NCBI RefSeq assembly: GCF_015679265.1
Contig: NZ_CP064942.1
Span: 3,328,001 to 3,392,000 of the forward strand
Direction of reading: 5' to 3'
Length of the DNA: 64,000 nt
DNA from: Pontivivens ytuae
GTDB lineage: Bacteria; Pseudomonadota; Alphaproteobacteria; Rhodobacterales; Rhodobacteraceae
A program made the translations under genes and the position numbers. The notes under the pieces were generated by a model, which saw only the letters and a list, made by a program, of their open reading frames with translations, was not told the origin of the DNA and made no database searches. The number at the start of each line of letters is the position of its first letter. The stretch's first letter is position 1. Positions 33,619 through 42,139 of this stretch are shown piece after piece.

Positions 33619-34844
33619 GCGGCGAGCCGGTCCTTGCGCAGCACGAAGAGCAGCAGCACACCGCCCGCCAGCAGCAGGAACGGCACCATCGCCACGTTCA
33701 CCGCCGTCCAGCCCAGGAGCACGTCGCCCGCGCCAAGCCCGTTCATCAGCCCGCCCGAGGCGAAGCTCGCCACCGCGACCATGCCGAAGACGAGGAAGTC
33801 GTTGAAGCCCTGCACCTTCGAGCGTTCCTCCGGCGTGTGCCCGCCGCCCAGCATCGCCGTCGCCCCGATGAAGCCGAAGTTCCAGCCGAGACCGAGCAGA
33901 ATGAGTGCCGTGTAGAACTGCGTCAGCTCCACCCCCGACAGCGCCACGATCCCCGCGGCGAGGAGCAGGGTGAGGCCCGCGGCGATCACCTTCTCCGCCC
34001 CGAAGCGGGCGATGAGATGCCCGGTGAAGAAGCTCGGCGCGAACATGGCCAGCACGTGGAACTGCACAACGCTCGCCGCCGTCTCCGTCGGGAAGCCGCA
34101 GCCGACGACCGCGAGCGGGGTCGAGGTCATCATCAGGTTCATCAGCGCGTAGGAGACCATGGCGCAGATGATCGCGGTGTAGACCCGCGGCTGGGCCACG
34201 ATCTCACGCAGGGGCCTGCCGCTCGGCGCACCCTTCGCGCGGCGCGGCGGGCAGGGGATGTCGAGCATCAGGAGCAGCGGAATGCCGATCAGGTTCAGCG
34301 CGATGATCGCCACGTAGCCGCCGACGAAGGGGTAGGGCAGGAACGCGTCGCCGAAGAAGATCACGAGCTGCGGCCCCAGCACGGCGGAGATCAGTCCCCC
34401 CGCCAGCACCCAGGAAATCGCCTTGGGCCGCAGTGCTTCGCTCGCCGTGTCCGTGGCGGCGAAGCGATAAAACCCTTGCGCCGCCATGTAGATGCCGGTC
34501 ATTGCGTGGCCGATCAGCAGCGCGGTGAAGTTCGCCTCCACCAGTGCCCAGACGCTGATCGCAGCACCTATCGCGCCCGCGATCACGCCGATCAGGAAGC
34601 CCGCGCGCCGCCCGTAGCGGCCCATCAGCGAGGACAGGACGGGCGCCGCGAACATCGACACGAGGACGATCATGGAAATGGGAAGCGTGGCGTAGAGCTT
34701 GTTCTCCGCCAGCATCTGCCCGGCGAGGCCGCCCAGCACGAAGCTGATCGGCATCTGCGCACCCATCACGCCTTGCGCCGCGACCAGAACACCGACATTG
34801 CGCAGGGCGCGGCTATCATCGACAAAGGCTTCGGCTTGGGTCAT
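33615..34844 (-). CDS. major facilitator superfamily transporter
   Basis: A 409-residue membrane protein with twelve predicted helices. The loop GRYGRRAGF (about 80) after helix 2 is the MFS signature, and a long cytoplasmic loop (PCPPRRAKGAPSGRP) separates the two halves. The substrate is unknown; drug or metabolite efflux is typical. ATG at 34844 begins MTQAEAF; no strong ribosome binding site precedes it. It is divergent from the HAD gene with only 36 bases between. Confidence 0.88.
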   Translation of the reverse strand: MTQAEAFVDDSRALRNVGVLVAAQGVMGAQMPISFVLGGLAGQMLAENKLYATLPISMIVLVSMFAAPVLSSLMGRYGRRAGFLIGVIAGAIGAAISVWALVEANFTALLIGHAMTGIYMAAQGFYRFAATDTASEALRPKAISWVLAGGLISAVLGPQLVIFFGDAFLPYPFVGGYVAIIALNLIGIPLLLMLDIPCPPRRAKGAPSGRPLREIVAQPRVYTAIICAMVSYALMNLMMTSTPLAVVGCGFPTETAASVVQFHVLAMFAPSFFTGHLIARFGAEKVIAAGLTLLLAAGIVALSGVELTQFYTALILLGLGWNFGFIGATAMLGGGHTPEERSKVQGFNDFLVFGMVAVASFASGGLMNGLGAGDVLLGWTAVNVAMVPFLLLAGGVLLLFVLRKDRLAA

Positions 34845-34880
34845 GCCGACGTTCTGAACCGCCGCGCGGGAGAAAGCAAA

Positions 34881-35516
34881 TTGTACCAATCGGTGATCTT
34901 CGATTGCGACGGCGTGCTGGTGGACAGCGAGGTGCTGAGCAACCGCGCGATCCGCGACAACCTCGCCCGCCGCGGCCTCGACTGGCCGCTGGAGCGGGTG
35001 ATGCAGAGCTTCGTCGGCGGCACGATCGAGGGGGTGGCGGAGCAGGCGCGGGCCGCCGGTGCGATCCTCGAAACTGATTGGATGGAAGGGCTTTACGCAG
35101 AGATCTTCACGGTTCTGGAGCGGGAGGTCGAGGCCGTGCCGGGCGTCGAGGCGGTGCTCGCGTTATGCGCTTCGCGGGGAGTACCGATGGCCGTCGGCTC
35201 CAACGGACCGCGGGCGAAGATGGCGATCACGCTGGGGCGGACCGGGCTCGGCCGCTATTTCGGCGACAGCATTGTGTCGGTGGAGGATGTCGCCCGGCCG
35301 AAGCCAGCGCCCGACGTGTTCCTCGAAGCGCTGGCGCGGACCGGGACTGCGGCTGGGCAGACGGCGGTGATCGAGGACAGCCGCTCCGGCATGGCGGCGG
35401 CGCGGGCGGCGGGGCTCGCCTGTTTCGCCTACCTGCCCGAGGGCGGTGAGGCGGTCGACGGCGCCGTCGCCTTTCGCGACATGGCCGAGCTGCCGGGGCT
35501 GTTGGGCATCGCATGA
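34881..35516 (+). CDS. HAD family phosphatase (beta-phosphoglucomutase-like)
   Basis: A 211-residue HAD hydrolase of subfamily IA. Motif I is VIFDCDGVLVDSE with the nucleophile Asp, motif II is in VGSNGPRAKM, motif III is the Lys in ARPKPAPDVF, and motif IV is VIEDSRSGM. It dephosphorylates a small phosphorylated metabolite. The start is TTG at 34881 with GGGAG nine bases upstream, giving (M)YQSVIFDCDG, the natural family start. The stop overlaps the next gene (ATGA). Confidence 0.88.
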   Translation: MYQSVIFDCDGVLVDSEVLSNRAIRDNLARRGLDWPLERVMQSFVGGTIEGVAEQARAAGAILETDWMEGLYAEIFTVLEREVEAVPGVEAVLALCASRGVPMAVGSNGPRAKMAITLGRTGLGRYFGDSIVSVEDVARPKPAPDVFLEALARTGTAAGQTAVIEDSRSGMAAARAAGLACFAYLPEGGEAVDGAVAFRDMAELPGLLGIA

Positions 35517-36145
35517 GCGTCGGGCGCGTCATCCACTCCGACGCCTGCCTCGCCGAGGGCGCCGCGTGGCTCGCCGCGGCCGAGCCGCGCTTTGCCGCGG
35601 CGCTCGAGCTGACCGGCCCGCTACCGCTGCGTTTGAAGCCCGACGGGTTCGAGGCGCTACTCTCTGCCATCGTCTCGCAACAGCTCTCGGTCGCTGCGGC
35701 GAACGGCATCTGGGGGCGGCTGGAGGCCGCCGGGGCGCTGACGCCCGCCGGGATTGCGCAGCTCGACGACGATGCGCTGCGGGCCTGCGGGCTGTCGCGG
35801 CCCAAGATCCGCTATGTTCGCGCGCTGGCCGAGGCTGATCTCGACTACGCCGCGCTCCGCACTTTGCCCGATGACGAGGTCGTGGCCCGCCTCGTCGAGC
35901 TGAAGGGCATCGGCGTCTGGACGGCGGAGATCTACGCCATGTTCTCCCTGGGACGCGCCGACGTCTTCGCGCCTGGCGACCTCGCCCTGCAGGAGGCCGC
36001 GCGCCTGATCTTCGAGCTGCCCGAGCGGCCGAAGGACGCCGCCCTGCGCGAGATGGCCACCGCTTGGAGCCCGTGGCGCGCCGTCGCCGCGCGGCTTCTT
36101 TGGGCCTACTATCGCCAGGCGAAGTCGCGAGAGGGGATACGCTAG
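35513..36145 (+). CDS. DNA-3-methyladenine glycosylase II (AlkA-type, HhH-GPD)
   Basis: A 210-residue base-excision repair enzyme. The helix-hairpin-helix is LVELKGIGVWTAEIYAMFSL, and the catalytic Asp follows in FAPGDLALQEAAR. It removes alkylated purines from DNA. It lacks the N-terminal TBP-like domain of E. coli AlkA, as is usual for the short alphaproteobacterial form. It overlaps the HAD gene at its start and is 21 bases from the esterase gene, so the three may form one unit. Confidence 0.92.
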   Translation: MSVGRVIHSDACLAEGAAWLAAAEPRFAAALELTGPLPLRLKPDGFEALLSAIVSQQLSVAAANGIWGRLEAAGALTPAGIAQLDDDALRACGLSRPKIRYVRALAEADLDYAALRTLPDDEVVARLVELKGIGVWTAEIYAMFSLGRADVFAPGDLALQEAARLIFELPERPKDAALREMATAWSPWRAVAARLLWAYYRQAKSREGIR

Positions 36146-36166
36146 AGACATGAAGAAAGGGTTGAG

Positions 36167-36820
36167 ATGACCGTACTGACCGGACCGCGCCGGGATGCCC
36201 GATCGGGCACGGCGGATGCGCTCGTGATCCTGCTCCACGGCTACGGCGCGGATGGCAACGACCTGATCGGGCTCGCCGATCCGCTGGCGCCGCACCTGCC
36301 GAACGTGACCTTCCTGTCGCCCAACGCGCCGGAGAGAAACGCCGTCAATCCAATGGGATACCAGTGGTTTCCGATCCCGTGGATGGATGGCTCCTCCGAG
36401 GTTGAGATGGGGCAGAGCTTCGCCCGGTCGGTCGATCTCTTGAACACCTATCTCGACGAGGTGGCCGAGCAGGAGGGGATCCCGGCAAGCCGAACCGTCC
36501 TCGTCGGTTTCTCGCAAGGCACGATGATGAGCCTGCATGTCGGCCCCCGCCGCGCCGAGCAACTGGCCGGGATTGTTGGCTTTTCCGGTCGCCTGCTGGA
36601 GTCGGATGCGCTGGACGAGGTGCGTACGAAACCACCCGTGCAGCTTGTCCACGGCGATGCGGACGAGGTCGTGCCCTTCGACTCGATGCGGCTCGCCGCA
36701 CAGGCGCTGGAGGCCGCGGATTTCGACGTGCAGACCCATGTGAGCCCCGGCGTGGCGCATGGAATTGGGCCGGACGGGCTGACGGTCGCGCTGCAGCGCA
36801 TCATGACCTGGTTGTCCTGA
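36167..36820 (+). CDS. phospholipase/carboxylesterase family alpha/beta hydrolase
   Basis: A 217-residue alpha/beta hydrolase. LLHGYGADGNDL carries the oxyanion hole, the nucleophile is Ser in GFSQGTMM, Asp lies in HGDADEVVPF, and His in PGVAHGIGPDG. This is the acyl-protein-thioesterase/lysophospholipase branch. GTTGAG precedes the ATG. The substrate is probably a short-chain ester or lysolipid. Confidence 0.92.
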   Translation: MTVLTGPRRDARSGTADALVILLHGYGADGNDLIGLADPLAPHLPNVTFLSPNAPERNAVNPMGYQWFPIPWMDGSSEVEMGQSFARSVDLLNTYLDEVAEQEGIPASRTVLVGFSQGTMMSLHVGPRRAEQLAGIVGFSGRLLESDALDEVRTKPPVQLVHGDADEVVPFDSMRLAAQALEAADFDVQTHVSPGVAHGIGPDGLTVALQRIMTWLS

Positions 36821-36894
36821 AAGCGCCGTATGAAAAGCGTATGATTCGCGCATGACATGCGTATGCCACTTGTGTACCGACGGGCCGTGCTGCG

Positions 36895-37440
36895 ATGCAG
36901 CATGAGGGCCACGTCGTGGCGGTCGCGGCCGGGCCGGGGCACGCCTTTTCCAAACCGCAGCAGCCGCGGATCGAGTTGATCGAGGGGGTCGGCGTCGCCG
37001 GGGACGGCCATGCCGGGGCGCGGGTGCAGCACCGGTCCCGCGTGGCGGCGAATCCCGATCAGCCGAACCTGCGGCAGGTCCATCTGCTGCCCGCCGAGCG
37101 GCTCGCGGAACTGGCGGAGCAGGGCTTCGACCTTGCGCCCGGCGCGGTCGGGGAGAACGTGCTGACCGAGGGACTCGACCTGCACGCCCTGCCGAAATCA
37201 ACCCTTCTGAGGCTGGGCGAAGCGCTCGTGTCGATCAGCGGTCTGCGCAACCCGTGCGCGCAGCTCGACGCTTATCGCGAGGGGCTGACGCGGGCCTGTC
37301 TGGGGCGACATCCCGACGGCTCCCTCGCGCTCCGGGCGGGTGTCATGGCGGTGGTCCTGCAATCGGGCGAGGTCGCACCCGGAGACCGAGTCGAGGTTCA
37401 TCTGCCGCCCCCGCCGCACATCCCGCTCGCCCGTGTCTGA
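36895..37440 (+). CDS. MOSC domain protein (YiiM-like)
   Basis: A 181-residue protein with a MOSC beta-barrel, a fold that binds molybdenum cofactor sulphide through a conserved Cys. Here the Cys is in GLRNPCAQLD (near residue 122). Early segments GVGVAGDGHAG and GENVLTEGLDL are also typical. Stand-alone MOSC proteins take part in N-hydroxylated compound reduction or sulphur transfer. A second, different MOSC gene is at 50.3 kb. Confidence 0.88.
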   Translation: MQHEGHVVAVAAGPGHAFSKPQQPRIELIEGVGVAGDGHAGARVQHRSRVAANPDQPNLRQVHLLPAERLAELAEQGFDLAPGAVGENVLTEGLDLHALPKSTLLRLGEALVSISGLRNPCAQLDAYREGLTRACLGRHPDGSLALRAGVMAVVLQSGEVAPGDRVEVHLPPPPHIPLARV

Positions 37441-37634
37441 AACTGTGGACAAGCCTGTGGACCGATCTGTCACGGGGCCGTCATGCATCCGTCCTATACA
37501 GCGCGTGAGGCAGAGCGACGCCCCTTCATCTAGACGCTTGATCGAGGGCGGGGGCGAGATATAGTCGAAGCATGGGACGGGTCTGGTCCCGTCTCGGTGC
37601 CGGTTACGGCAGGCAGGGACGGGGAGCCGAGTCC

Positions 37635-38222
37635 ATGAGTGTCAGCAGTTTCGCAACCAATTTCGTGCGAAGTCCGGGGAACCTCAAGGATCATCCCGCC
37701 CTCGTTCTGAACGCCGATTATCGCCCCCTTTCCTACTTTCCCCTCTCACTCTGGCCCTGGCAGGAAGCCGTGAAGGCGGCGTTCCTCGACCGCGTCTCGA
37801 TCATCGCGGAGTACGACACCGTCGCGCACTCCCCGAGCATGGAGATGCGGCTGCCCTCGGTCGTGGTGCTGAAGGACTACGTGAAGCCCGCGAAGATGGC
37901 GGCCTTCACCCGTTTCAACCTGTTCCTGCGCGACGGGTTCACCTGTCAGTACTGCGGTGCAACGGGCGAGATGACGTTCGACCACGTGATCCCGCGCGCC
38001 CGCGGCGGCCGCACGACGTGGGAGAACGTCGTAGCGGCCTGCGGGCCGTGCAACCTGAAGAAAGGCTCCAAGACGCTAGAGCGCGCGGGCATGAAGCTGC
38101 GCAAGCCGCCGCGGCAGCCGAGCCCCGAGCAGCTCCAGAACACGGGCCGGAAGTTTCCGCCGAACTTCCTGCACGAAAGCTGGATGGATTTCCTCTACTG
38201 GGATGCCGAACTCGACGCATGA
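37635..38222 (+). CDS. HNH endonuclease family protein
   Basis: A 195-residue protein with an HNH module near 95-145: CQYCG, then DHVIPRARGG, WENVVAACGPCN and a final Lys pair. Both zinc-binding CxxC pairs are kept. The N-terminus (ALVLNADYRPLSYFPLSLWPWQEAV) is that of the widespread chromosomal HNH proteins of unknown biological role, not a homing or restriction enzyme. ATG at 37635 was taken as the family start. The stop overlaps the Cdd1 gene (ATGA). Confidence 0.9.
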   Translation: MSVSSFATNFVRSPGNLKDHPALVLNADYRPLSYFPLSLWPWQEAVKAAFLDRVSIIAEYDTVAHSPSMEMRLPSVVVLKDYVKPAKMAAFTRFNLFLRDGFTCQYCGATGEMTFDHVIPRARGGRTTWENVVAACGPCNLKKGSKTLERAGMKLRKPPRQPSPEQLQNTGRKFPPNFLHESWMDFLYWDAELDA

Positions 38223-38506
38223 CGCTACCCGAACGCCGTCCGGTCACGGACATCCCGGGCGTTGGCCTGACCTTCCAGAAGGACCTCGCCCGGATCTGCA
38301 TCGACAACGTGGAACAGCTCGCCGGGCGCGATCCGGGCGTGCTGTTCGGCATGTTGCTGAACGCCAATCTGGAGGAAGAGCGGGAGACGCACCGCAACTA
38401 CCTCTACATGCTGCGGATGTGTGTCTATTACGCCGATGGCGGGCGCGATCCGGAGCTGCTCAAGTGGTCTGCGTGGTCGGATCGGGCGCTGGCCACGCGG
38501 CCCTGA
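38219..38506 (+). CDS. Cdd1-like helix-hairpin-helix protein
   Basis: A 95-residue protein with TDIPGVGLTFQKDLARICI, a helix-hairpin-helix, then DPGVLFGML and RMCVYYADGGRDPELLKW. This matches the 'pathogenicity locus' Cdd1 family, whose function is unknown and which is sometimes named mitomycin-resistance protein. Coupling to an HNH nuclease suggests a nucleic-acid role. Its 3' end overlaps the convergent dsbB by 47 bases, a long overlap. Confidence 0.78.
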   Translation: MTLPERRPVTDIPGVGLTFQKDLARICIDNVEQLAGRDPGVLFGMLLNANLEEERETHRNYLYMLRMCVYYADGGRDPELLKWSAWSDRALATRP

Positions 38507-38957
38507 GCCAGAGTGCTGCGAGAGCGGCGGAGAACACCGCATTCCACCCCGCCATGGAGAGACCCGCGAAGACCCACGGGGCCTCGTCGCAGCGGATGAC
38601 GCCGAGGGGGCCTTCGGTGCTCAGCAGGTCCGCGCCCGACAGGCCGGTGAGCGCGTCGCCGGCACCGGCGCAGGCGGTGATGCCCTCCCACCAGTCCCAT
38701 TCGACGCCCGCGTGAAAGGCGCCGATGGCCGCTCCGGCGAAGATCGTGAGCGCGCCGAGGCCCGCGATCAGGCGGGTGGGCAGGAGGAAGGCGAGTGGGA
38801 CGAGGGCGATGGCGATGGCATGCGGCCAGCGCTGCCACAGGCACATCTGGCAGGGCGCGAGGCCGCCGACATACTGGAAGAGGAGTGCGCCGATCAGCAG
38901 CGCAGCCGAACCCGCGCCCGCGCCGAGCACCAGGGCCTTCCGCGCTCCGTCCGTCAT
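38460..38957 (-). CDS. dsbB: disulphide bond formation protein DsbB
   Basis: A 165-residue membrane protein with four helices. The first periplasmic cysteine pair is in GLAPCQMCLWQR (near residues 35-38), and the second loop holds the cysteines ITACAGAGD and VIRCDEA. It reoxidises DsbA and passes electrons to quinone. ATG at 38957 overlaps the stop of the upstream DedA-like gene (TGATG). DsbA is not in the window. Confidence 0.92.
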   Translation of the reverse strand: MTDGARKALVLGAGAGSAALLIGALLFQYVGGLAPCQMCLWQRWPHAIAIALVPLAFLLPTRLIAGLGALTIFAGAAIGAFHAGVEWDWWEGITACAGAGDALTGLSGADLLSTEGPLGVIRCDEAPWVFAGLSMAGWNAVFSAALAALWLRAAWPAPDPTTQTT

Positions 38958-39535
38958 CAGAGCAGCCGCACCGCCGCGAAACCGGCGACGAGCGCGCCCA
39001 GACCTGCGGCGAAGAGCCAGCCGAGCCGACGCTCGATGAACTCGCGGATCGGGTCGCCGAACTTCCACAGGAGCGCGGCCACGATGAAGAAGCGCAGGCC
39101 GCGCGACAGGACCGAACCGACCATGAAGGTCGTGAAGTCGAGGCCGGTCGCCCCCGAGGCGATGGTGACCACCTTGTAGGGGAACGGTGTCATGCCCGCG
39201 AACATCACCGCCCAGAAGCCCGCGTCGTTGTACTGCCGGGCGAAATCGGCGAAGAGCGCGTCCTTGCCATAGAACTGGAGCACCGGCTGGCCGATCGTCT
39301 CGAACAGCTCCGCCCCGATCCAGTAGCCGAAGCCGCCGCCCAGCACGCTGGCAATGGTACAGACCCCGGCGATCAGCCAGGCGCGGTGCGGCGCGGCGAG
39401 CACCATGGGGATCAGCAGCACGTCCGGCGGGATCGGGAAGACCGAGCTTTCGATGAAGCTGACCATGGCCAGCACCCAGAGCGCGTAGCGCGTCTCGGCG
39501 AGGGCAAGCGTCTGGTTGTACATGGCGCGAAGCAT
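38957..39535 (-). CDS. YqaA/DedA-like membrane protein
   Basis: A 192-residue protein with about five hydrophobic segments. FIESSVFPIPPDVLLIP and TPFPYKVVTIASGATG are the two conserved re-entrant motifs of the SNARE-associated/VTT (DedA) superfamily, here the shorter YqaA type. Members are linked to membrane lipid flipping and envelope homeostasis. The start may be ATG at 39535 or 39523; neither has a good ribosome binding site. It is coupled to dsbB. Confidence 0.88.
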   Translation of the reverse strand: MLRAMYNQTLALAETRYALWVLAMVSFIESSVFPIPPDVLLIPMVLAAPHRAWLIAGVCTIASVLGGGFGYWIGAELFETIGQPVLQFYGKDALFADFARQYNDAGFWAVMFAGMTPFPYKVVTIASGATGLDFTTFMVGSVLSRGLRFFIVAALLWKFGDPIREFIERRLGWLFAAGLGALVAGFAAVRLL

Positions 39536-39687
39536 GCGCGTAGCGGTAGCAGGGGGGCGGGATTCTGTCCACGGCGCAGTGCCGGGTTTGCGCGGATGCG
39601 CACAACTTTCCGCAGCGCGGAGCGGCGCGTCGGCGGCTTTTCACCGCTTGCCCGTGCCGCGCCCGTGTGGTCTAGAAGCGGAGCGTT

Positions 39688-39772
39688 GCCCGTGTGGCGG
39701 AATTGGTAGACGCAGGGGATTCAAAATCCCCCGCCGCGAGGCTTGTCGGTTCGAGTCCGACCACGGGTACCA
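39688..39772 (+). tRNA. tRNA-Leu (anticodon CAA)
   Basis: An 85-base tRNA including an encoded CCA end. The acceptor stem GCCCGTG pairs with CACGGGT, the anticodon loop TTCAAAA carries CAA at 39722-39724, and a long variable arm typical of leucine tRNAs follows. The T arm is GTCGGTTCGAGTCCGAC. It decodes UUG. Confidence 0.96.
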
Positions 39773-39826
39773 GCGCGCTTGCCTCCTTGGATTTCAGGAC
39801 GATAGGCTCCGTTTCGGGAGGAGCCG

Positions 39827-40126
39827 ATGTTCTTTGTTGCGACCATTCTGGAGGCGAAGGCGGGCGAGGGGTTTTCCGTCTACGACGTCGTGGGCGATGC
39901 GCACGATCCGGTCGTGTCCGGCTCCTCCGGCTACTCCACCTACGAATCGTTCTGGAGCCCGAGGCGGCCCGACACGGTCTACCTCTTCGCGACCTTCGAG
40001 GACTCGCATGGCTATGCCGCCTATCTGGGCAGCGACGCGATGCAGGCGCAGGACGCGCAGATTGCGCCGATGCTGGCCGGGCGCAAAGTGCATGGGTTCG
40101 GCAAGCGGGGTGCGGTGCATGGATGA
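39827..40126 (+). CDS. antibiotic-biosynthesis-monooxygenase-like (dimeric alpha-beta barrel) protein
   Basis: A 99-residue protein, MFFVATILEAKAGEG at the start and DTVYLFATFEDSHGYAAYLGS in the middle, with the beta-alpha-beta spacing of small dimeric alpha-beta barrel proteins (ABM type). No catalytic residue can be named. GGGAGGAG stands three bases before the ATG. It overlaps the next gene by eight bases and heads a tight four-gene operon, so a role in the same catabolic route is likely. Confidence 0.6.
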   Translation: MFFVATILEAKAGEGFSVYDVVGDAHDPVVSGSSGYSTYESFWSPRRPDTVYLFATFEDSHGYAAYLGSDAMQAQDAQIAPMLAGRKVHGFGKRGAVHG

Positions 40127-40922
40127 ACTCTGGCAGGTCTTTGCGCTGAAGTACTCTGAGCGGAATGCGCGCACCCGCAATGACAGCTTCATGTTCGACG
40201 ACGACCATGCGAGCGCCCATGACATGGACTACTTCATCTGGGTCCTGCGCTCGGGCAGCCGGGTGATCCTGGTCGATACCGGCTACACAGCGGAGGAGGC
40301 GGCGGCGCGCGACCGGCCGATCCTGCGGGACCCGGCCGAGGCGCTGGCCGGGGTCGGCGTGGCGGCCGAGGACGTGGACACGGTCGTCATCACCCATCTG
40401 CATTACGACCACGCGGGCGGGCTCGACCGGTTTCCGAACGCGGTCTTCCACCTGCAGGCCGCCGAGATGGCCTTCGCCACCGGGCCGTGCATGTGCGAGG
40501 GCGTGCTGCGGATGCCGTTCACCGCGGAGCATGTCTGCCAGATGGTCCGGCGGGTCTATTCGGGCCGGGTGGTGTTCCATGACGGTGCGGCGCAGGTGGC
40601 GCCGGGGGTCGAGGTGCACTGCATCGGCGGCCACTCGCGGGGCCTGCAGGCGGTGCGGGTGAAGACGGAGGCGGGGTGGATGTGCCTCGCCTCGGATGCC
40701 TCGCACTACTACGAGAACTTCCTGCAGCGGCGGCTGTTCCCGATCGTTGTGGATGCGGAGGACATGCTGAAGGGCTTCGACACGATTCAGCAGTTGGCGA
40801 GCACGCCGTCGCTGGTGATCCCCGGCCACGACCCGCTGGTGACGCGGGCGTTCCCGGCGCTCGACTGCGAGTTCGGCTGGCGGCTGGACGCGCCGCCGCT
40901 CTTCGATCCGGTGGCGCCGTGA
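40119..40922 (+). CDS. metallo-beta-lactamase fold lactonase-like hydrolase
   Basis: A 267-residue metallohydrolase. The zinc motif is VITHLHYDHAGGLDRF (HxHxDH, near residue 95), a further His lies in CIGGHSRGLQ, an Asp in LASDASHYYEN and a last His in VIPGHDPLV. This set resembles the AttM/AiiA N-acyl-homoserine lactonase family. In this operon with otnK and otnC a sugar-acid lactone is a likelier substrate than a quorum signal; that is inference. Confidence 0.82.
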   Translation: MDELWQVFALKYSERNARTRNDSFMFDDDHASAHDMDYFIWVLRSGSRVILVDTGYTAEEAAARDRPILRDPAEALAGVGVAAEDVDTVVITHLHYDHAGGLDRFPNAVFHLQAAEMAFATGPCMCEGVLRMPFTAEHVCQMVRRVYSGRVVFHDGAAQVAPGVEVHCIGGHSRGLQAVRVKTEAGWMCLASDASHYYENFLQRRLFPIVVDAEDMLKGFDTIQQLASTPSLVIPGHDPLVTRAFPALDCEFGWRLDAPPLFDPVAP

Positions 40923-42139
40923 GGCTCGGCTGCATCGGCGACGACTTCACCGGGTCCTCCGATCTCGGCAACACGCTGACGAAGGCGGGGATGCGGGTGG
41001 TGCAGTATTCCGGCGTGCCGGAAGGCGCCGCGGGCGACGAGGACGCCGCGGTGATCGCGCTGAAGTCTCGGACCATCCCGGCGGAGGAGGCGGTGGCGCA
41101 GAGCCTCGCGGCCTGTGACTGGCTGCTGGGGCAGGGGGCGGAGCAGCTGCTCTTCAAATACTGCTCCACCTTCGATTCGACCGATGCGGGCAATATCGGC
41201 CCGGTGGCGCAGGCGCTGGCGGAGCGGCTGGGGGAGGATCGGGTGGTGGTCTGCCCGGCCTTTCCGGGGGCGGGACGGACGGTCTACCAGGGGCATCTCT
41301 TCGTGAACGACCAGCTCCTCAGCCGCTCCGGCATGGAGGATCACCCGCTGACGCCCATGCGCGAGCCGGACCTGCGGCGGGTGTTGGCGCCGCAGACGGA
41401 CTGGGACGTCGCGCATATTGGGGCGGAGGTGGTCTGGCAGGGTGCGGAGGCGATCCGCGCGGCGCTCGGCGGACCGCGGGCCATGGTGCTCGTCGATGCG
41501 GTCCGCGACGGGGATCTGGTGGCGATCGGGCGGGCGGCGGCGGGGCGGAAGCTCGTGACCGGTGGCTCGGGGATCGCTCTGGGCCTGCCTGCGAATTTTG
41601 GGATCTCGCCGGGGGACGCCGCCAAGTGGCACGGCGAGGCTGGGCCCTGCGTGATCCTGTCGGGCTCGTGCTCGCGGGCGACGCGAGGGCAGGTGGCGCG
41701 GCATCTGGAAGCACACGAGGGCCGGGAGGCGACGGCAGAGGCGGTGCTCGGCGGGCTGAAGGCGGCGGAACTCGCCGACTGGGCCACGGGGCGCGATTGT
41801 CCGCTGATCTATTCCTCCGCCGACCCGGCGACGGTGGCGGCGGCGCAGGCGGCGCATGGACGCGAGAAGGTGGCCGGGGCGATCGAGGGGCTCTTCGCGG
41901 AGCTTGCGGGGCTGCTCGCCGAGCGCGGTGTTACCCGGATCATCAGCGCGGGGGGCGAGACCTCGGGCGCCGTTGTCGCGGGGCTCGGGGCCGAGGCGCT
42001 GGAGATCGGGCCGGAGATCGCACCCGGTGTGCCTGCGCTGCGGGTGCGCGGACGGCCGCTGGTCCTCGCGCTGAAATCGGGGAATTTCGGGCAGGAGGAT
42101 TTCTTTGCCCGCGCGGCAGGAGTGCTCGATGCGCGATAG
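40919..42139 (+). CDS. otnK: four-carbon acid sugar kinase (3-oxo-tetronate kinase)
   Basis: A 406-residue kinase. The N-terminal domain (GCIGDDFTGSSDLGNTL, formerly DUF1537) binds the sugar acid. The C-terminal nucleotide domain has VILSGSCSRATRGQ and RIISAGGETSGAVV. OtnK phosphorylates 3-oxo-tetronate at C4 in tetronate catabolism. The start is GTG at 40919, overlapping the upstream stop (GTGA). It overlaps otnC by 11 bases. A tetronate dehydrogenase and the OtnI isomerase, seen in reference clusters, are not here. Confidence 0.9.
   Translation: MRLGCIGDDFTGSSDLGNTLTKAGMRVVQYSGVPEGAAGDEDAAVIALKSRTIPAEEAVAQSLAACDWLLGQGAEQLLFKYCSTFDSTDAGNIGPVAQALAERLGEDRVVVCPAFPGAGRTVYQGHLFVNDQLLSRSGMEDHPLTPMREPDLRRVLAPQTDWDVAHIGAEVVWQGAEAIRAALGGPRAMVLVDAVRDGDLVAIGRAAAGRKLVTGGSGIALGLPANFGISPGDAAKWHGEAGPCVILSGSCSRATRGQVARHLEAHEGREATAEAVLGGLKAAELADWATGRDCPLIYSSADPATVAAAQAAHGREKVAGAIEGLFAELAGLLAERGVTRIISAGGETSGAVVAGLGAEALEIGPEIAPGVPALRVRGRPLVLALKSGNFGQEDFFARAAGVLDAR

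Noticed and set aside
33837..34880. Long forward extension upstream of the HAD phosphatase
   Set aside because: It is antisense to the MFS gene; the HAD motif I starts directly after the TTG at 34881.
37635..38506. HNH nuclease plus Cdd1 as a defence system or mobile element
   Set aside because: Both belong to families that are core chromosomal genes in this group, and no recombinase, attachment site or partner defence gene is nearby.
39688..39772. tRNA-Leu as an integration site
   Set aside because: No integrase and no repeat of the tRNA 3' end were seen in the flanking sequence.
40119..40922. Quorum-quenching AHL lactonase as a firm call
   Set aside because: The zinc motif fits, but the operon with otnK and otnC points to a sugar-acid lactone; the family is too broad to decide.
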